NCBI GenBank assembly: GCA_022885665.1
Contig: JAGQDJ010000019.1
Span: forward strand, 62,001 to 126,000
DNA: 64,000 nt
DNA from: Triops longicaudatus
Taxonomy: Eukaryota; Arthropoda; Branchiopoda; Notostraca; Triopsidae
Reading direction: 5' to 3'
Positions 26,354 through 38,300 of this stretch are shown here, piece after piece (position 1 is the first letter of the stretch; each line of letters opens with the position of its first letter). Below the pieces are notes generated by a model that searched no databases, had not been told where the DNA came from, and worked only from the letters and a program-made list of their open reading frames with translations. A program made the translations under genes and the position numbers.

Positions 26354-27265
26354 GGTTATAAATTGTTTTCCTTGAAGATAAACCAAAACACGCGCTAAAA
26401 CAGCTATTCAGAGGGAAAGCCTTCGAAACGCTTGGAAAAGTTGCTCAACCCACGAACGACAGAAAGTCAAAATGCGTCCTCGCTTGACGTGAAAGTGTGA
26501 TACGCGAACGCTCAACTTGCATTCAAATGATTTAAAAGACTTACTTAACTCCATGAATAAAATCTATGAATGATTTAAATGAGGTTGTGGTACTTTTTGA
26601 TAATTTAAGTTATATTTATTTAACTCTATCCGGGTACATATTTAAATACTCTCTTCTATTTATTTTTGTCGTTTTTGGCACAAATGATTTCGTCTTCTTG
26701 CCATTAGTTGATTTGTGAACGTTAGATGCCGCTGATGTTCCAAACAAATGAGTTTTCTTTGTTCCAGGGTTATTGTGAAGTGTGTGGGCACGTAGCGTCG
26801 TGTTGTACGTGTGCAGTTTTAGCGACATTTTATCGTCGAATGATACAAGTAAGCAGCAGAAGCCGATTTGTTGTCTTCCTGGATTTCAATCTATATATTT
26901 GATTCGACAACATAATGAGGGTAAAATACGCGTACTACAGCAACTCAGCAGCTAAATCTGGAAGTCAGCTACTATTAGTGCTTTTTTATCATAGGCTCCT
27001 AGTCCGATTTGTCTTGATGGACCTTCGAAATTCCGGTTTTATTTCTCTTTTTTCCCTAATGAATATAAAAATTAGGTCACTCCAAGATTCCTTCTACGTG
27101 TCCTGCATAAGATGTATGTCAACTAGTAGAATTCAGTTTCTCTATATGGCTCTCTCCAAAGATGCTGAAGATAATCGAAATTCTCACACAAAAAGGACAA
27201 AATTCACCAGGATCGTACTTGAATTTGGGTTACGTTTGGAGGATTCATATGTACTTTTCTTCTAT

Positions 27266-27277
27266 CCCCCCCCCCCC
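27266..27277 (+). repeat. poly-C tract (C12)
   Basis: This is a run of 12 C in AT-rich intergenic DNA. Confidence 0.9.
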
Positions 27278-27985
27278 TTTGCGCGTTTCACAAGCGCTTC
27301 CTGTGGGCAAAAATTTCACTAAACTTACAAATAAACATACCTGAGCATAATCTAGGCCTAACCTATTTAAACCAAACGAAATTTATCCATATTTTGCATT
27401 ATTTCCCTGTGGTTTGCATAGGCGCGGGGGGATGAAATGCCTTAAAATTTGTTAAATGACTTGGAGTTGGTTTGGTTTTGTTAGGTTATGGGGAAAACTA
27501 TGAATCGAGTGGGAGTTAGAATTAAAAGTACCGATTCAAATATATTTGCTTCAATTTTATTACCTGTGGTTGTCTTTATGAAAAGATCGCGAAAGGAGTT
27601 AAACCCTTAAGCTGTTTGACACATTCTGAAATATATGGATACGATACGTCGCAAAGGAGAACATCGCATAGATTACTAGTCGATTGAAAGGGGGTGCATG
27701 TGTAATTTTTCAATTTAGTTTTATTTCGTTTAATAGTCCTAAAAACTTAAAAGACGACGATACGTCGCAATTTTAAGTCGATCGTCTCAAAAACTTAAAC
27801 ACAGTCCTAAAAAAAAATTCTGATAATCAGTGGTTAGTAACCGGAAGGAAGACTCAAAGTCCACTTTATACAGTAGGGTCTGTTTACAACTTAATGTACT
27901 TGAACAATCGGTCCAACAAAGCTTCTGATGAACGGCGTCATGTTGTTGAGTTCTTAGATATCGAGTGCCCTGAGTTATCCCTAGC

Positions 27986-28243
27986 CAGTGGCGCAGCCAG
28001 GGGGTAGGCCCGGCAGGCCCAGGCCTACCCCGAAATCCTTAAAAAAAATTCTTGACTCTTCCTTTTCGCAATTGTAGCAGGTCTTACATTGATGCCGTTA
28101 CGCTCAAGATTTTTTTATGCCGATGTCGTTTAGGGCTGGACTAGCTGGCACCCCGCAAATAAAAATTCTGTTGAATTGAGGCAAATTGAGGGGCGTTTGA
28201 GTGTACAGGCCTACCCCGAAACAAATTCCTAGCTGCGCCTCTG
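27986..28243. mobile_element. non-autonomous hAT-like MITE with intact 8-bp target duplication
   Basis: The left end is CAGTGGCGCAGCCAGG and the reverse complement of the right end is CAGAGGCGCAGCTAGG, matching at 14 of 16 positions. The perfect 8-bp duplication TCCCTAGC flanks it at 27978-27985 and 28244-28251. The TIR start (CAGTGGCG) and the 8-bp duplication are those of hAT transposons. A subterminal motif, CAGGCCTACCCCGAAA, is repeated directly near both ends (about 28020 and 28206). The 258-bp element has no ORF. Confidence 0.85.
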
Positions 28244-31200
28244 TCCCTAGCGTATCGAAAGGAACATATCTGGCGCATCACACATGTCTAATTAAGGCAC
28301 CGTTATACACAACTTATTTTTGAATATAAAATTTAGGAATATCGCTTCCTCCGTGGAGGTTAGGTCCGTTATTGTAACTAACGGCAAAGGTTGATTGAAG
28401 TCAGATAGAAACTCTGGATACAGGCACATCCCAATATTGTCATACAAAACTTTAAATTTTCATACAAGATCTCGAGATCTTAACAGACTGATTTCGTTTC
28501 TCTTTATTCCTTAAAAATTAAAAAAATAGGACTAGTATGTCAGTTTGTCTGATTTTCATTTTTGAAGTATATTAAAAAAAAAGAAAAAAAATCAACCGTT
28601 AATGTACACATTTCGTAAAAGCTTTATGAAGAAAAGCGCAAAGCTGCTACACTAGAAATCTCCAACATCAAAATTACCGTTAAAATAATTTCTTTGATTT
28701 TTTAACCATTTTTACAGTAAGGTGTCTGAAAATTCCCCAGGTTATTCTTCCATGACGGGCCTTAAGCTTCAGACTGCATTAATTTGATTAAGCATCACAC
28801 GGACTTGAATCAGTGATATACCGGCTTGGTAACAGGCAAATAGAAACAAAAGCTTATTGAGTAGATGTTTTGTAAGTGTACTCAGAACGTTCGAAGTCAG
28901 TTGAGTTGACTTCTTTTAACTTAACCCAGCGATCTAACAAGTTTTCCTTTATTATCCAAATATCGTTTGACGTGTTCGTTTGAAGTTTTTCGTATCTAAC
29001 GTGAGTGAACTTCAGTATGTCGTTTCCCAAAGAAACGCCACGTTTACTGAATTTGGGGTACACCTACCCGTTTTTGAAAAGCATGGACAGCCTGAAGAGG
29101 GCAAATCGTCTTTTGGCAAGATTTTTTTTCTTTTTTTTTTTGTGTGTGTGTGTTTGTGCGCGGAAATGCGGAAGTTTCGTTAATGTGTAAATAGGTAACA
29201 TTGAAAAACGAATTTCGTTATGACCATTGCAGTTTCTTGAAACTATTTCCGGGACCAATGTGAAGTGAGCGTGTAGTTTCCCATTGAATTAAGGTTGAGT
29301 TCTGAACGAAAATCAACGTGGAATCACATTGCTTGCTAAAACAGCTGTACTCTGTTGACTGTAATCTAAAGTAAGGAGAGCCAAACGGAAGAGTGATGTC
29401 AGAAGAGTCTTTTGTAGTGATACGAAAAGTAACGAAACGTATCCGAGTCATTAAAAATGTCGGTGTGGGAAAATTTCTTAATTTCCATGCAAGGAAAAGT
29501 TTCTCTGGTAGTGAATAAGTAGTAATGTAACGGATATACGTGACTAGCACAGGTTCAGTCTTTTTAATAACATTCTCTGTAGAAGCAAGGAAATGTTATG
29601 AAATCTTTAGCAAGGATTTTTTAAGATGCGCATTGGTTTGTGCATTGTTCCGAACGACAATCTTCCTGCTACAGTGTTTAAGACCTTTTGGCGGTTGCGC
29701 TGTCAGTTTCCGTATCGACCGCTCATTCTCTGTTGCGGGCCGTGTGAGCCGTAGCACGCGATGCTCTAACCATTTCTTGCAAGCATTTGTTGAAGGTTAG
29801 AGGACTTGCAGTCCCTACAGTGGCCTTGGCTAATTCTGCGGAGTTGATCTTCTCACAATTTATTCACACCGTTTGCCAGGTATCGTCAAATTTTAGATAT
29901 TTAGGGAAATGTCGTCACTTGCACGTATTTTACCCTGTTACCCATATCAGCTCCCCTAGGTAACCTTGAAGCTTGCTCCAGGCCCAATAAACGAAAGCCT
30001 AGAGAAATTGCTTTGTTGGGTCTGGAATGGGTGGCTGACGTGACATAACCCACAGCTGTAATTTCTACGCCTGTTAAGTCACGTTGCCAGGAGTGTGCGT
30101 CGAATAGCCTAGTCGCGATCATTTTTCGCCTTTTTGAAGAACGCGAATATTCCTTGTTGGTCTTTCAAATGTGAGCTTTGGATGGAATCACCAACAAAGA
30201 CGCGAGAAAGGATAAATTCCTATGCATAACGTTCTTTGTTTTGTTTTGTAAACGGGTTTCCGCTTCCCCAGCGGTGGGTGTGGCCAGTGTGGGGAGGCAA
30301 AAGAGGGGTGTGAACGCGCTTTACCATCTTCCGTGACTGCCTATTGGACGCCTAGCTAATTCACGTGAACACGGCGTGCTAGGCTATGCAAACTTCGAAA
30401 GCCTTGTTTCTGGTACACATGCACTATCATACAACAGCGCATTAGCGTGAATTATTCGTAATGCAAAGTAATTAAGTCAAGCTATGAATATTTACCCATC
30501 CGTGCGATAAACACTTTGCTCGTACATCCTTTTAAAAAAATCCGGTGCATAATTCATGTTAGAGTCGTGTACAAGGTCCACGCGATAACGACTCTTGCAA
30601 GGCCAAACGTGGAAACTTTTTTAAAAAAATAGAAGTTGTTTACCACTTTACTTCTTAGTGCGACGCTCCCATCAAGCAGAACAGGTTTCTAAGCGTGGTT
30701 CTTTTAACCAAAAACTGCGTCGTAGCTGATCCGACTAGGCAACTGCACCGAAATACGGTCATTGCGCTCATTTTTTTTGTGACGTTGCGAAACGTTTTAC
30801 GTTGAATTTTAGTAAGCAGTTTAGGAATTTTTCAATTGTGACAATGGCAGTGTTTCACTTGCCCCCGTATTGGACTTTAGAAAGGCGCGGTTAGGGAAAA
30901 CAGTTGAAACTCGTGAGGCGGTAAACAAATCCAAACATGCAAAAAGAAAAGGAATTAAAAAAAACTAACGCAGCAAGCACGTTTAACATCTGGACATTGA
31001 CCAGACTCGCTCACAGGTCATAAGCTAAGCTTTAAATGAGGACGCAAACAAGTGATAACATAACAACCTTGCTTAATTTACCTTATTGACACTAAATGCT
31101 ATCTTGGGTTCGGAATTAAGATATTGAGATCGCCGTCAACACGTTGCTCACAATTTGTCACGTTTCCACTTATCCATAGATGAAATTTAATTTCAGTTTT

Positions 31201-32857
31201 GTCAACAGTGCGTTTGTAACTTTAAAAATCAGTTATATTTGTCATTCATTTGGAGGAACATTTTAAGGTCACACACTAAAAAGGATTTCACAGGAGGTTT
31301 GAATTGAAGGCCTGTCTGTCGTTTAAAAAACGAGTTTTTAAGCAACGTAGTAAAGGGGTTGGCTGTGTACACTGAGTTGAATATTCAAGAATCTGGCCCC
31401 GTGTGTTAGCCTCCTTTTATGGGTTTGTTTACTTCGAGAAGTCTCCTTTCGCTTTTTTATTACGTATTTTTTATCTATTATTGTTTGCCTTCCCCTTGAA
31501 AAGGTAATGTAGTACAGACATACCTCTTTAAATCAATGCTTTGGCTGGAAACACATGTGACCAGGTAACGAAAGCTATCAAACATGGATAAAAGAGAAAA
31601 CTTTACCATGTGTCTCTTGACCGTTGATCAACGTGCAATTACTTTGCCGTATTTTTGTAGCTATTATGAAAGTCATGTCTACACTTACGGGCAGCTGTAA
31701 ATAAAATACAACATTAATAGAAATTTACGACAAAATTATTTTTTTAATGGTGGTAACAAATTGGAAGAAAAATATAGGTTAATTCATTTTGCTACTGAGA
31801 AATAATTGACACTGGTTAAGGACATCAATTTATGAAAGCTAGTACGATTTATGTATCTACAAAGTGAGTTTTTTCGTTGATACCTCCATACTGCGATAGG
31901 CTCTTTTCAAATAGGCAATTTAGTCGATTGTTACCTGTCTCTTGAAATGTTCCTGTCTTATTGGATTACCCCTTTTTGTGTGATTGTGTTTGTCTGCGAG
32001 AGCTGCATCGATTTAGAAAGATATATATACACACAACTGTTATTTGCTGCTGAGTAAGATTGACAAGTATAATTTAAGTTAAGGATCGAGATGTGCAAAC
32101 TACCAGTAAAAAACCTTTGACTAAGCGGGGGAAAAACGAGAACGTGTGCGGATTGCAGCTACTGCTTTTGCACGATACGATCATGTGATCAAGGGACATT
32201 CACTCGCCCGTCGTTCACATGTTCCTTGCCGTGCAAATCGTGGAAAAAGCTGATGTAAGTGCACACGTAGTGTCCGGTGTCTCCGCTTTCCTGTAGGTTT
32301 CCGATTTGACTCAGCGACGACCGAGTTTTTTCGATTTAAACGCGCTTTCGTTCCCCATTTAAGTTGGGAATCAAATGAAGACCTTGGATATTGAGGTTAG
32401 ACACTTTTTGTAAGGTTACAATACGAGTTTTCGTAGTTGTCAGAGGACTGACCTGGAAACTTAGCTACCTTGATTTAGATTGTGGAAGCTTAATCAACAG
32501 AACCCAGCTGCTGTTAAGCTTTCTGATTGACACAAAAAGCTCCGGGATTTTCGTCAGTTTTACCGGAAGGTGAGAAAAGTGCCAACGGATGTTCCTTTCT
32601 ACACTCCATGTTGGGAAATAGATCCCTCAGTCGGGCTAGGATCAGTAGGGGGAGTTCCAAGGGGCAATCGATTGCGCGTATACGTTCTTTTTCATCAAGT
32701 TTGGCTGTCCACGTGCTCAGAAGATGCTTGGGACGTGAACGTTGTTTCACTGTGTAGCCCGCTTGGAAAGCTAAAGGTGCGGGAGACCCAGAAACATAAA
32801 AAAAAAAACGAATCTCCCCGCCCACTTTTCCGCTCCATGCAATGCATGGCTTGACTG

Positions 32858-32895
32858 CGTATAAAAGCCCAGACAACCTTTGTTTGCAGTTTAGT
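32858..32895 (+). promoter_or_regulatory. TATA/Inr core promoter candidate for the dehydrogenase-like gene
   Basis: TATAAAAG lies at 32860-32867. An initiator-like GCAGTTTAGTC starts at 32886, so its A at 32888 is 28 nt downstream of the TATA box, the standard spacing. A GC box (CCCCGCCC) lies about 40 nt upstream. The next gene on this strand has a 5'-UTR acceptor at 33507, which fits a noncoding first exon starting here. The donor of that exon was not fixed. Confidence 0.5.
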
Positions 32896-33523
32896 CCTTG
32901 CAACCGAGCCACGTCGAAGCGTCTGTGAAATTCAGTTGAACAACTTTTTATTTGCAAAGTGACATAATTTAAGTGCCCTTTGTCGAAAGATTTGGACGTA
33001 ATTTAAGAAGTCCTACAAATATCCGAGTGATAAAGAGAATACATAAGTGGTGACGTGTAAAGGGAATTAACGGTGGTTACGTTCCTTTCATTCCTACTGC
33101 GCAGTTTGGTTCCTTGCCATCGTGGCGAACACAAATATGCCTATCGAGTGTATTTTGCCTGCCGAGCGGTACATTTCTTTTCAATTTTCTTTGTGATGAC
33201 ATTTCTTAGTGCCAAAAAAGCTACGAGAATTCCAAAATTCAAAATTTGCACAAGATTCGTGCCTAGAGTTAAATTGACATGTAGTCACAAGGGGCTTAAT
33301 ATACTTATATATGCCATGAAAACTTGCATTTATTTTTGCATTAGCATCTATCTTTTATATTACTCGTCTGCCTTGTGTGGTAGTAATACAGGAATGTCGT
33401 ATAATTAAGGAAGAGTGTTTTTTTTCTTTTTTTATTATTCACATTCTACAGATATCTGAAAAATAAAGCGATGAATCATGACCACAAAACTTTTCTAATT
33501 TCTACAGGGCCAGGGTAGGCAGC

Positions 33524-35367
33524 ATGAGTAAGATTTGCAAACAACTCAGTATTGAAAGCCCCAGCGTGGGAGTCAGAGACTATGCTTTCACGTATGACGT
33601 CTTGGTCCCGGATGTGCCTTTGGAAGGCGCACGAGTTAAAGTAAGAAGAACTAGATCGCAATTGGCGTTGCTAAACTTGACTATGCGACTTTTAGGTGAT
33701 TTGCGCTGGAGCGTGTTACAGGCAACGGTCTTCTAGTGTCAGCAGTACGTCGAGTACGTGCAGCATTGGGAGTGAAAGTGGTTATGTACCCTCTAGTCCG
33801 TCACATAGAGGCATGAGGGATGCTGCCTTCTATCCCGGCTTCGAAGTAGCAGGTACTTACTGAGTAATTTAGAAAATAAACATTTTTATTTCACTTTATT
33901 TTCAGTTTTATTTAGTTTATTTTTATGTTACTTTGCGGTGCTTTTCTGTTATACGCTCCGTGGCCAGGTGGGTTTAGTTCGTGGACGTTTTTCTCAACCC
34001 CGAATTTTTTTAGCCAAACTTTCGCACTAGTTAGCTGCTGGACAGTTAGATGATTTGAGACTTGTAAGGCATTTCCAAAAAGAGCGACCATTTTTGCAAA
34101 TAACAGTGTCAAAACGGATCACAATTTACCATAAGCATTACAGTGTTCCTGTCCGTTTGTTTTTCATTTGGGTGCGTCTAACGTGAAAACTTAACATGAT
34201 TTATATAATCTAGCCGAAATTAACATAACTAAAAATGTGTCAACCTACCAGTCCACGGGGTGTATATCAGAAAAGCATTTATTTTGCTTTTGTACTCGTC
34301 ACTTTTGCACTGTCACGTTATTAACTTTTATCTCGGTTTTCAGGTATTGTGGAGTCCATTGGTGAGCAGGTGGATCCGTCGTGTGATATTAAAGTTGGCG
34401 ACCACGTCATTGTATATCCTTTCGATGACGTTCCTCCAGGCTATGCCGAATACATGAGTGTGCCCGAAATACAGTACCTAGTCAAGGTACCCGACAACTT
34501 ACCTTTGAGTGTAGCAGCTATGTTACCTTCTGGTGCGTTATGGGCACTGAATACCGTACAAAAAGCTGAAGCTGTTGTCAGAGAAATTTATCAGAGAAAA
34601 GGAGTCGATGGTAAGCTTGAGCTTTTTTGTGCACACAGCGTTTCAAGTATTGACCATGAACTTTGGTTTTAGGAACGTGCAACATTTTGGTAGTTGGAAC
34701 TGGTGGTTTGGCCTTGTGGGCTTTGCGTTTAGCCCGGTATTACTTTAGCAAAGACCAGCACCGTGTACACATCGTGGTAGCGTGTCTCCGTGACGAGGGC
34801 TTTTCCTTGGCCTTGGAGTGCGCCAAGGTGGATGTAATCCAATGGAACGAAGATTGTTACGAAAAGGTCCTGATCGAACGCACTAAAGAAGCCTGCAAAG
34901 ATGACTTGGATATCGTCATTGATTTTGGCACAACTTCACGCAGCTTAAACAGATCCATGCAATGCCTTAATAAGGTACGGGGGAAACAAGATTGGGAAGT
35001 CGACCGAAAATAACCGTGTGATTTCTTGAATTGCGTAGGGCGGAGTGGTTTTCTTGGGTCATGAAACAGCCGAGAGGCTTATGCCCAAATTCTCGCGCAA
35101 AGCGGAGGAGTATGGTGTCACGTTAACGCCCGTAGAAACCGGTTCGATTGAGCAGCTTCGTCAATTGGTTGATTTGGTGGCCTCTCAAAAGGTAGTTTTT
35201 TCCCCGCTTCGTTCTTGACTAGTTCTTATTTCATTTTTTTCATGCAGGTGGAGCCTCCTCCCTACAGTGTGTTCTCCGCGGATGAAGCTAACGATGTTAT
35301 CAAAAGATTGTGCAACGCTGAAATTCCCGGTCGAGCTATTCTTCAGTTTAGTCCTCCCAGCCAGTGA
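33524..35367 (+). CDS. medium-chain dehydrogenase/reductase-like protein (zinc-less, Ser-rich insert)
   Basis: Exons 33524-33640, 33696-33852, 34344-34610, 34673-34974, 35039-35191, 35248-35367; 371 residues, phase kept throughout. The N-terminal half is a GroES-like MDR domain: VICAGACYR sits where zinc MDRs have the catalytic Cys, then PGFEVAGIVESIG and a VGDHVIVYP block. The second half is a Rossmann fold with LVVGTGGLALWA at about residues 184-195. The usual GHE zinc motif is GFE here, so the catalytic zinc is probably missing, as in quinone oxidoreductases. A Ser/Thr-rich insert (RSSSVSSTSSTCSIG and on) separates the Cys motif from GFE. Of families I know, it most resembles insect Drat/CG1600-like Adh-domain proteins, but that is from memory and unverified. 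An acceptor at 33507 shows a 5'-UTR intron. Substrate unknown. Confidence 0.85.
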
Positions 35368-38300
35368 AAATTTGTATGGGAAATTATCATGGTTTTATGT
35401 CCCACTGAAAAAGCCGTTTACCAGTGACGCAAACAAAGGCAATGGAAGAGCAGACAACTTCAGGGGAAGCTTTTGTTTATTAACTTAATTTCCCGGTTCT
35501 TTTTTTTTTAATTATGAGCAAAAGCTGACCTCAGAATTTTTGTAATATATTTATACTAAGCCTGTATCCAAATCTGAATGGCAATTTTTTTTTCGTTTTT
35601 AAAATTCCAATTTTGTGCCTGATTCAGTAAGTTTAAAAGCTGTGAGCAGGCCCTTCCTATATTTTGCTTTGCACTCCGTGAGAGCTTTCCAAAGCCTAGC
35701 CTACTTTTGTTTCCTGGGGCATGTAAATCATTCCTGCGAACTTTCCCTTTTTTGTTTTTCATTCGGCTACAAAGCATTTGAGCACCGTGTTAGTTTTTAA
35801 GCAACGAAATCTCATAATGTTGAGTTGAGTAACAAGTATTCCATTCGTTATTGAAGCTCAGTGGCAAAACGGTAGTCGATAAGGTCATAGCAGCTTTCCA
35901 TGTTACTAGCTAGAATGTCGTCTAGTCATGTGTGTCTAATTTTGAGAGCGGAGTTTCATTCCGGCTCTAGAGAGTGGAAAGAAAATTGGACCCACATGGA
36001 TCTCAGCTGCTAATCTTGGGAAACGTAATGCGACAAGAACTATTCCGTGGCAATACTGCGTAGTACCATAGAGGTAAATCGGTACGGTGAGACCACATCC
36101 GTACAGCGAAAACCGGTGTTCTAGGAGTTTTCGTAAGAGGAGTTTTTTTTCCGGTACATTTTACTCTTCTTAAGAAACAAGGCTGGGTCGTACACAATTA
36201 TTAATGTTCACAACGGACAATAAAAATGCTGTGACATCCGTAAATATTTGTTGTTCTCTTTGAAACTTCACTGCGCGAGCTGCCTTCGTGAAACTCAAAG
36301 CTTACGACTTGTGGCTCCGCAGGTCCTGTCATTAGACCCTGGTGGTCGTCAAATCAAATTATATTTTCCCGCTTTTCTAATACTTATTATCCGTCTCATA
36401 TTCGTGTCTGGCTATTGGTATACATCGTCTACTACATAATGAACTAGATGTCATTAATCTGGTTAATTTTAATGAACAATTATTTCCAAATTTTGAAGGT
36501 ATTTTAAGTAAGTTTTTATGCACGTTTTAAATATTAAGTGCAAGGATAGTGTTCTTAAATGCTGGTAGTATTTTGAGGCAAACCTATGAAAATGGCTGAT
36601 CCCCGGACCAAGAAGTAACCACAGGACACTGAAAGCCCGACACTTCATTCAAAGCTTAGGCTTCAAATCAAACAGTATAATTTGTCTCAAATTTTTGTCC
36701 TGATTTTACTGTGAAAAGCGTTTTATACGTTAACAGGTAATTCAAGTGTTCTTCGTCAGATAATCTGTACGTACATAATGTACGACATATGAACCGCTTA
36801 CCAAGTTCCGTGAACCACTGTTGAACGCATATTGGTAACAACCTGTTAAAAATTTTATTAGAACGCTGAAAGGTTTGTGACGCTAAGATTTTTAATGTGT
36901 CAGTTTGCTGGTAATCGGCTTGGTCTTTTTGAGTCAAAATGTGTCACATAAAGAATAATCTATCAACGCTCAAGAATTTCCAAGACTTTTTTTAAACAAC
37001 CTTTGACTTTTCGGATTTTCATTACCGAAAGACAATTAGGAGAGTTAGGGGCTCAATTTTTTCCTCAAAGATATTTGATCGATCAACCTTTCTGCTACCT
37101 GAATCAAAACGCGGTTGCAACCTTTGGCCTCCAATCAACCCTGGTGTTAGATTGCATAGTGAACTTCAACCCTTTTCCTGTGTTTTGGCATATGGCTGTC
37201 CCGAGACTAGCGAACGCTAGCACGCTAGGGGAGCGAGGAGGGGTCAGGGAGAACGCGACTTGTGAAAAAAATGTATGAAAACTCAACTAAAAAACCAACC
37301 CCTCCTTCGAAGTTGAAATGACTGGACAGACAAGACTAAAGCAGTAGATGAAACAATAAGAAGCGCAACCAAGTGTAAATGCGTAAAGAAAGAAATATAA
37401 GTTTTACGAAGTTAGCAGCTCTTTTTCTACTGACCTTTTTCCATTCATAGTTTTTATAAGATATCTGAAGTCAGTTCCTTTAAAGAAAATTATCAGTAAC
37501 GTTCAATTGGTTCTTAACGACGTCAAGAAGAAATTTTTCACCAAAAAGCTAGTACTGAATTTTGTCGAGCAATTTTGTGTTCGCGTTCTAAATTATGCGC
37601 ATCGTGGAGTAACCTGTGAACACAAACTTCGAAAATGCAACACTGCCGGCATCGGACGAGGCAGCTAAAAGAGGAAGATTTTCGAACAGTGCAATAAACA
37701 ACGAGCTAACTAGACACGCAGCAAGGACGGTGACCAAAAAACTAGGGGAAAATGAGTTTTTAACATCCTTAAAATGCAACACAACATAAAAATTAATCCA
37801 AAGGGCAGAACTCCTTAAGAATTACAAGTGGAGAAATATCACGAACAAGAATGGTAACAGCCATATTTAGATCAAGATGTGGACATGGAAAGATCGGGAC
37901 GTGGCTCCACAGATTTAATCTCCGCGAACATGCGACGTGCAGAAAATTTGAAGAGACCGAGGAAAGCGTCGAACATCTAATCATGGAATGCTACGAATTT
38001 GCACCGGAAAGGAAGACCTTATTCGAAAAACTTCGGAGCAGAAACACACCCACCACCATAGACGAAATTTTGGGGTTCGGATATAGGACAGGGGATGACT
38101 TTTATTTTATGCAAAATGCACTAATACGTAATGTCGCTTACACGAAAATATTGGACCTCATTTACTTAACTCATTTTTAAATCTTATATAACCTACCCGC
38201 ATTTTAAAATAACAAGATTCATGGTTTGCACCCGTTCGGACGAATGTAACAGATCTCATTTCGTTTTGAAAGCGGCAGACGATAATGTGTCGCGTAGTTA

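Larger units (their letters stand above)
26354..32857. other. gene-free stretch between SmF and the dehydrogenase-like gene
   Basis: No supportable gene was found. It contains a C12 run at 27266-27277, a 258-bp hAT-like MITE at 27986-28243, and short T and GT runs near 29125-29152. The open frames (26915, 29218, 29540, 29901 and others) are under 140 codons and have no recognisable domains. Confidence 0.55.

Noticed and set aside
32514..32957. 147-codon minus-strand frame over the TATA promoter
   Set aside because: No family resemblance; the TATA and initiator on the plus strand explain the region better.
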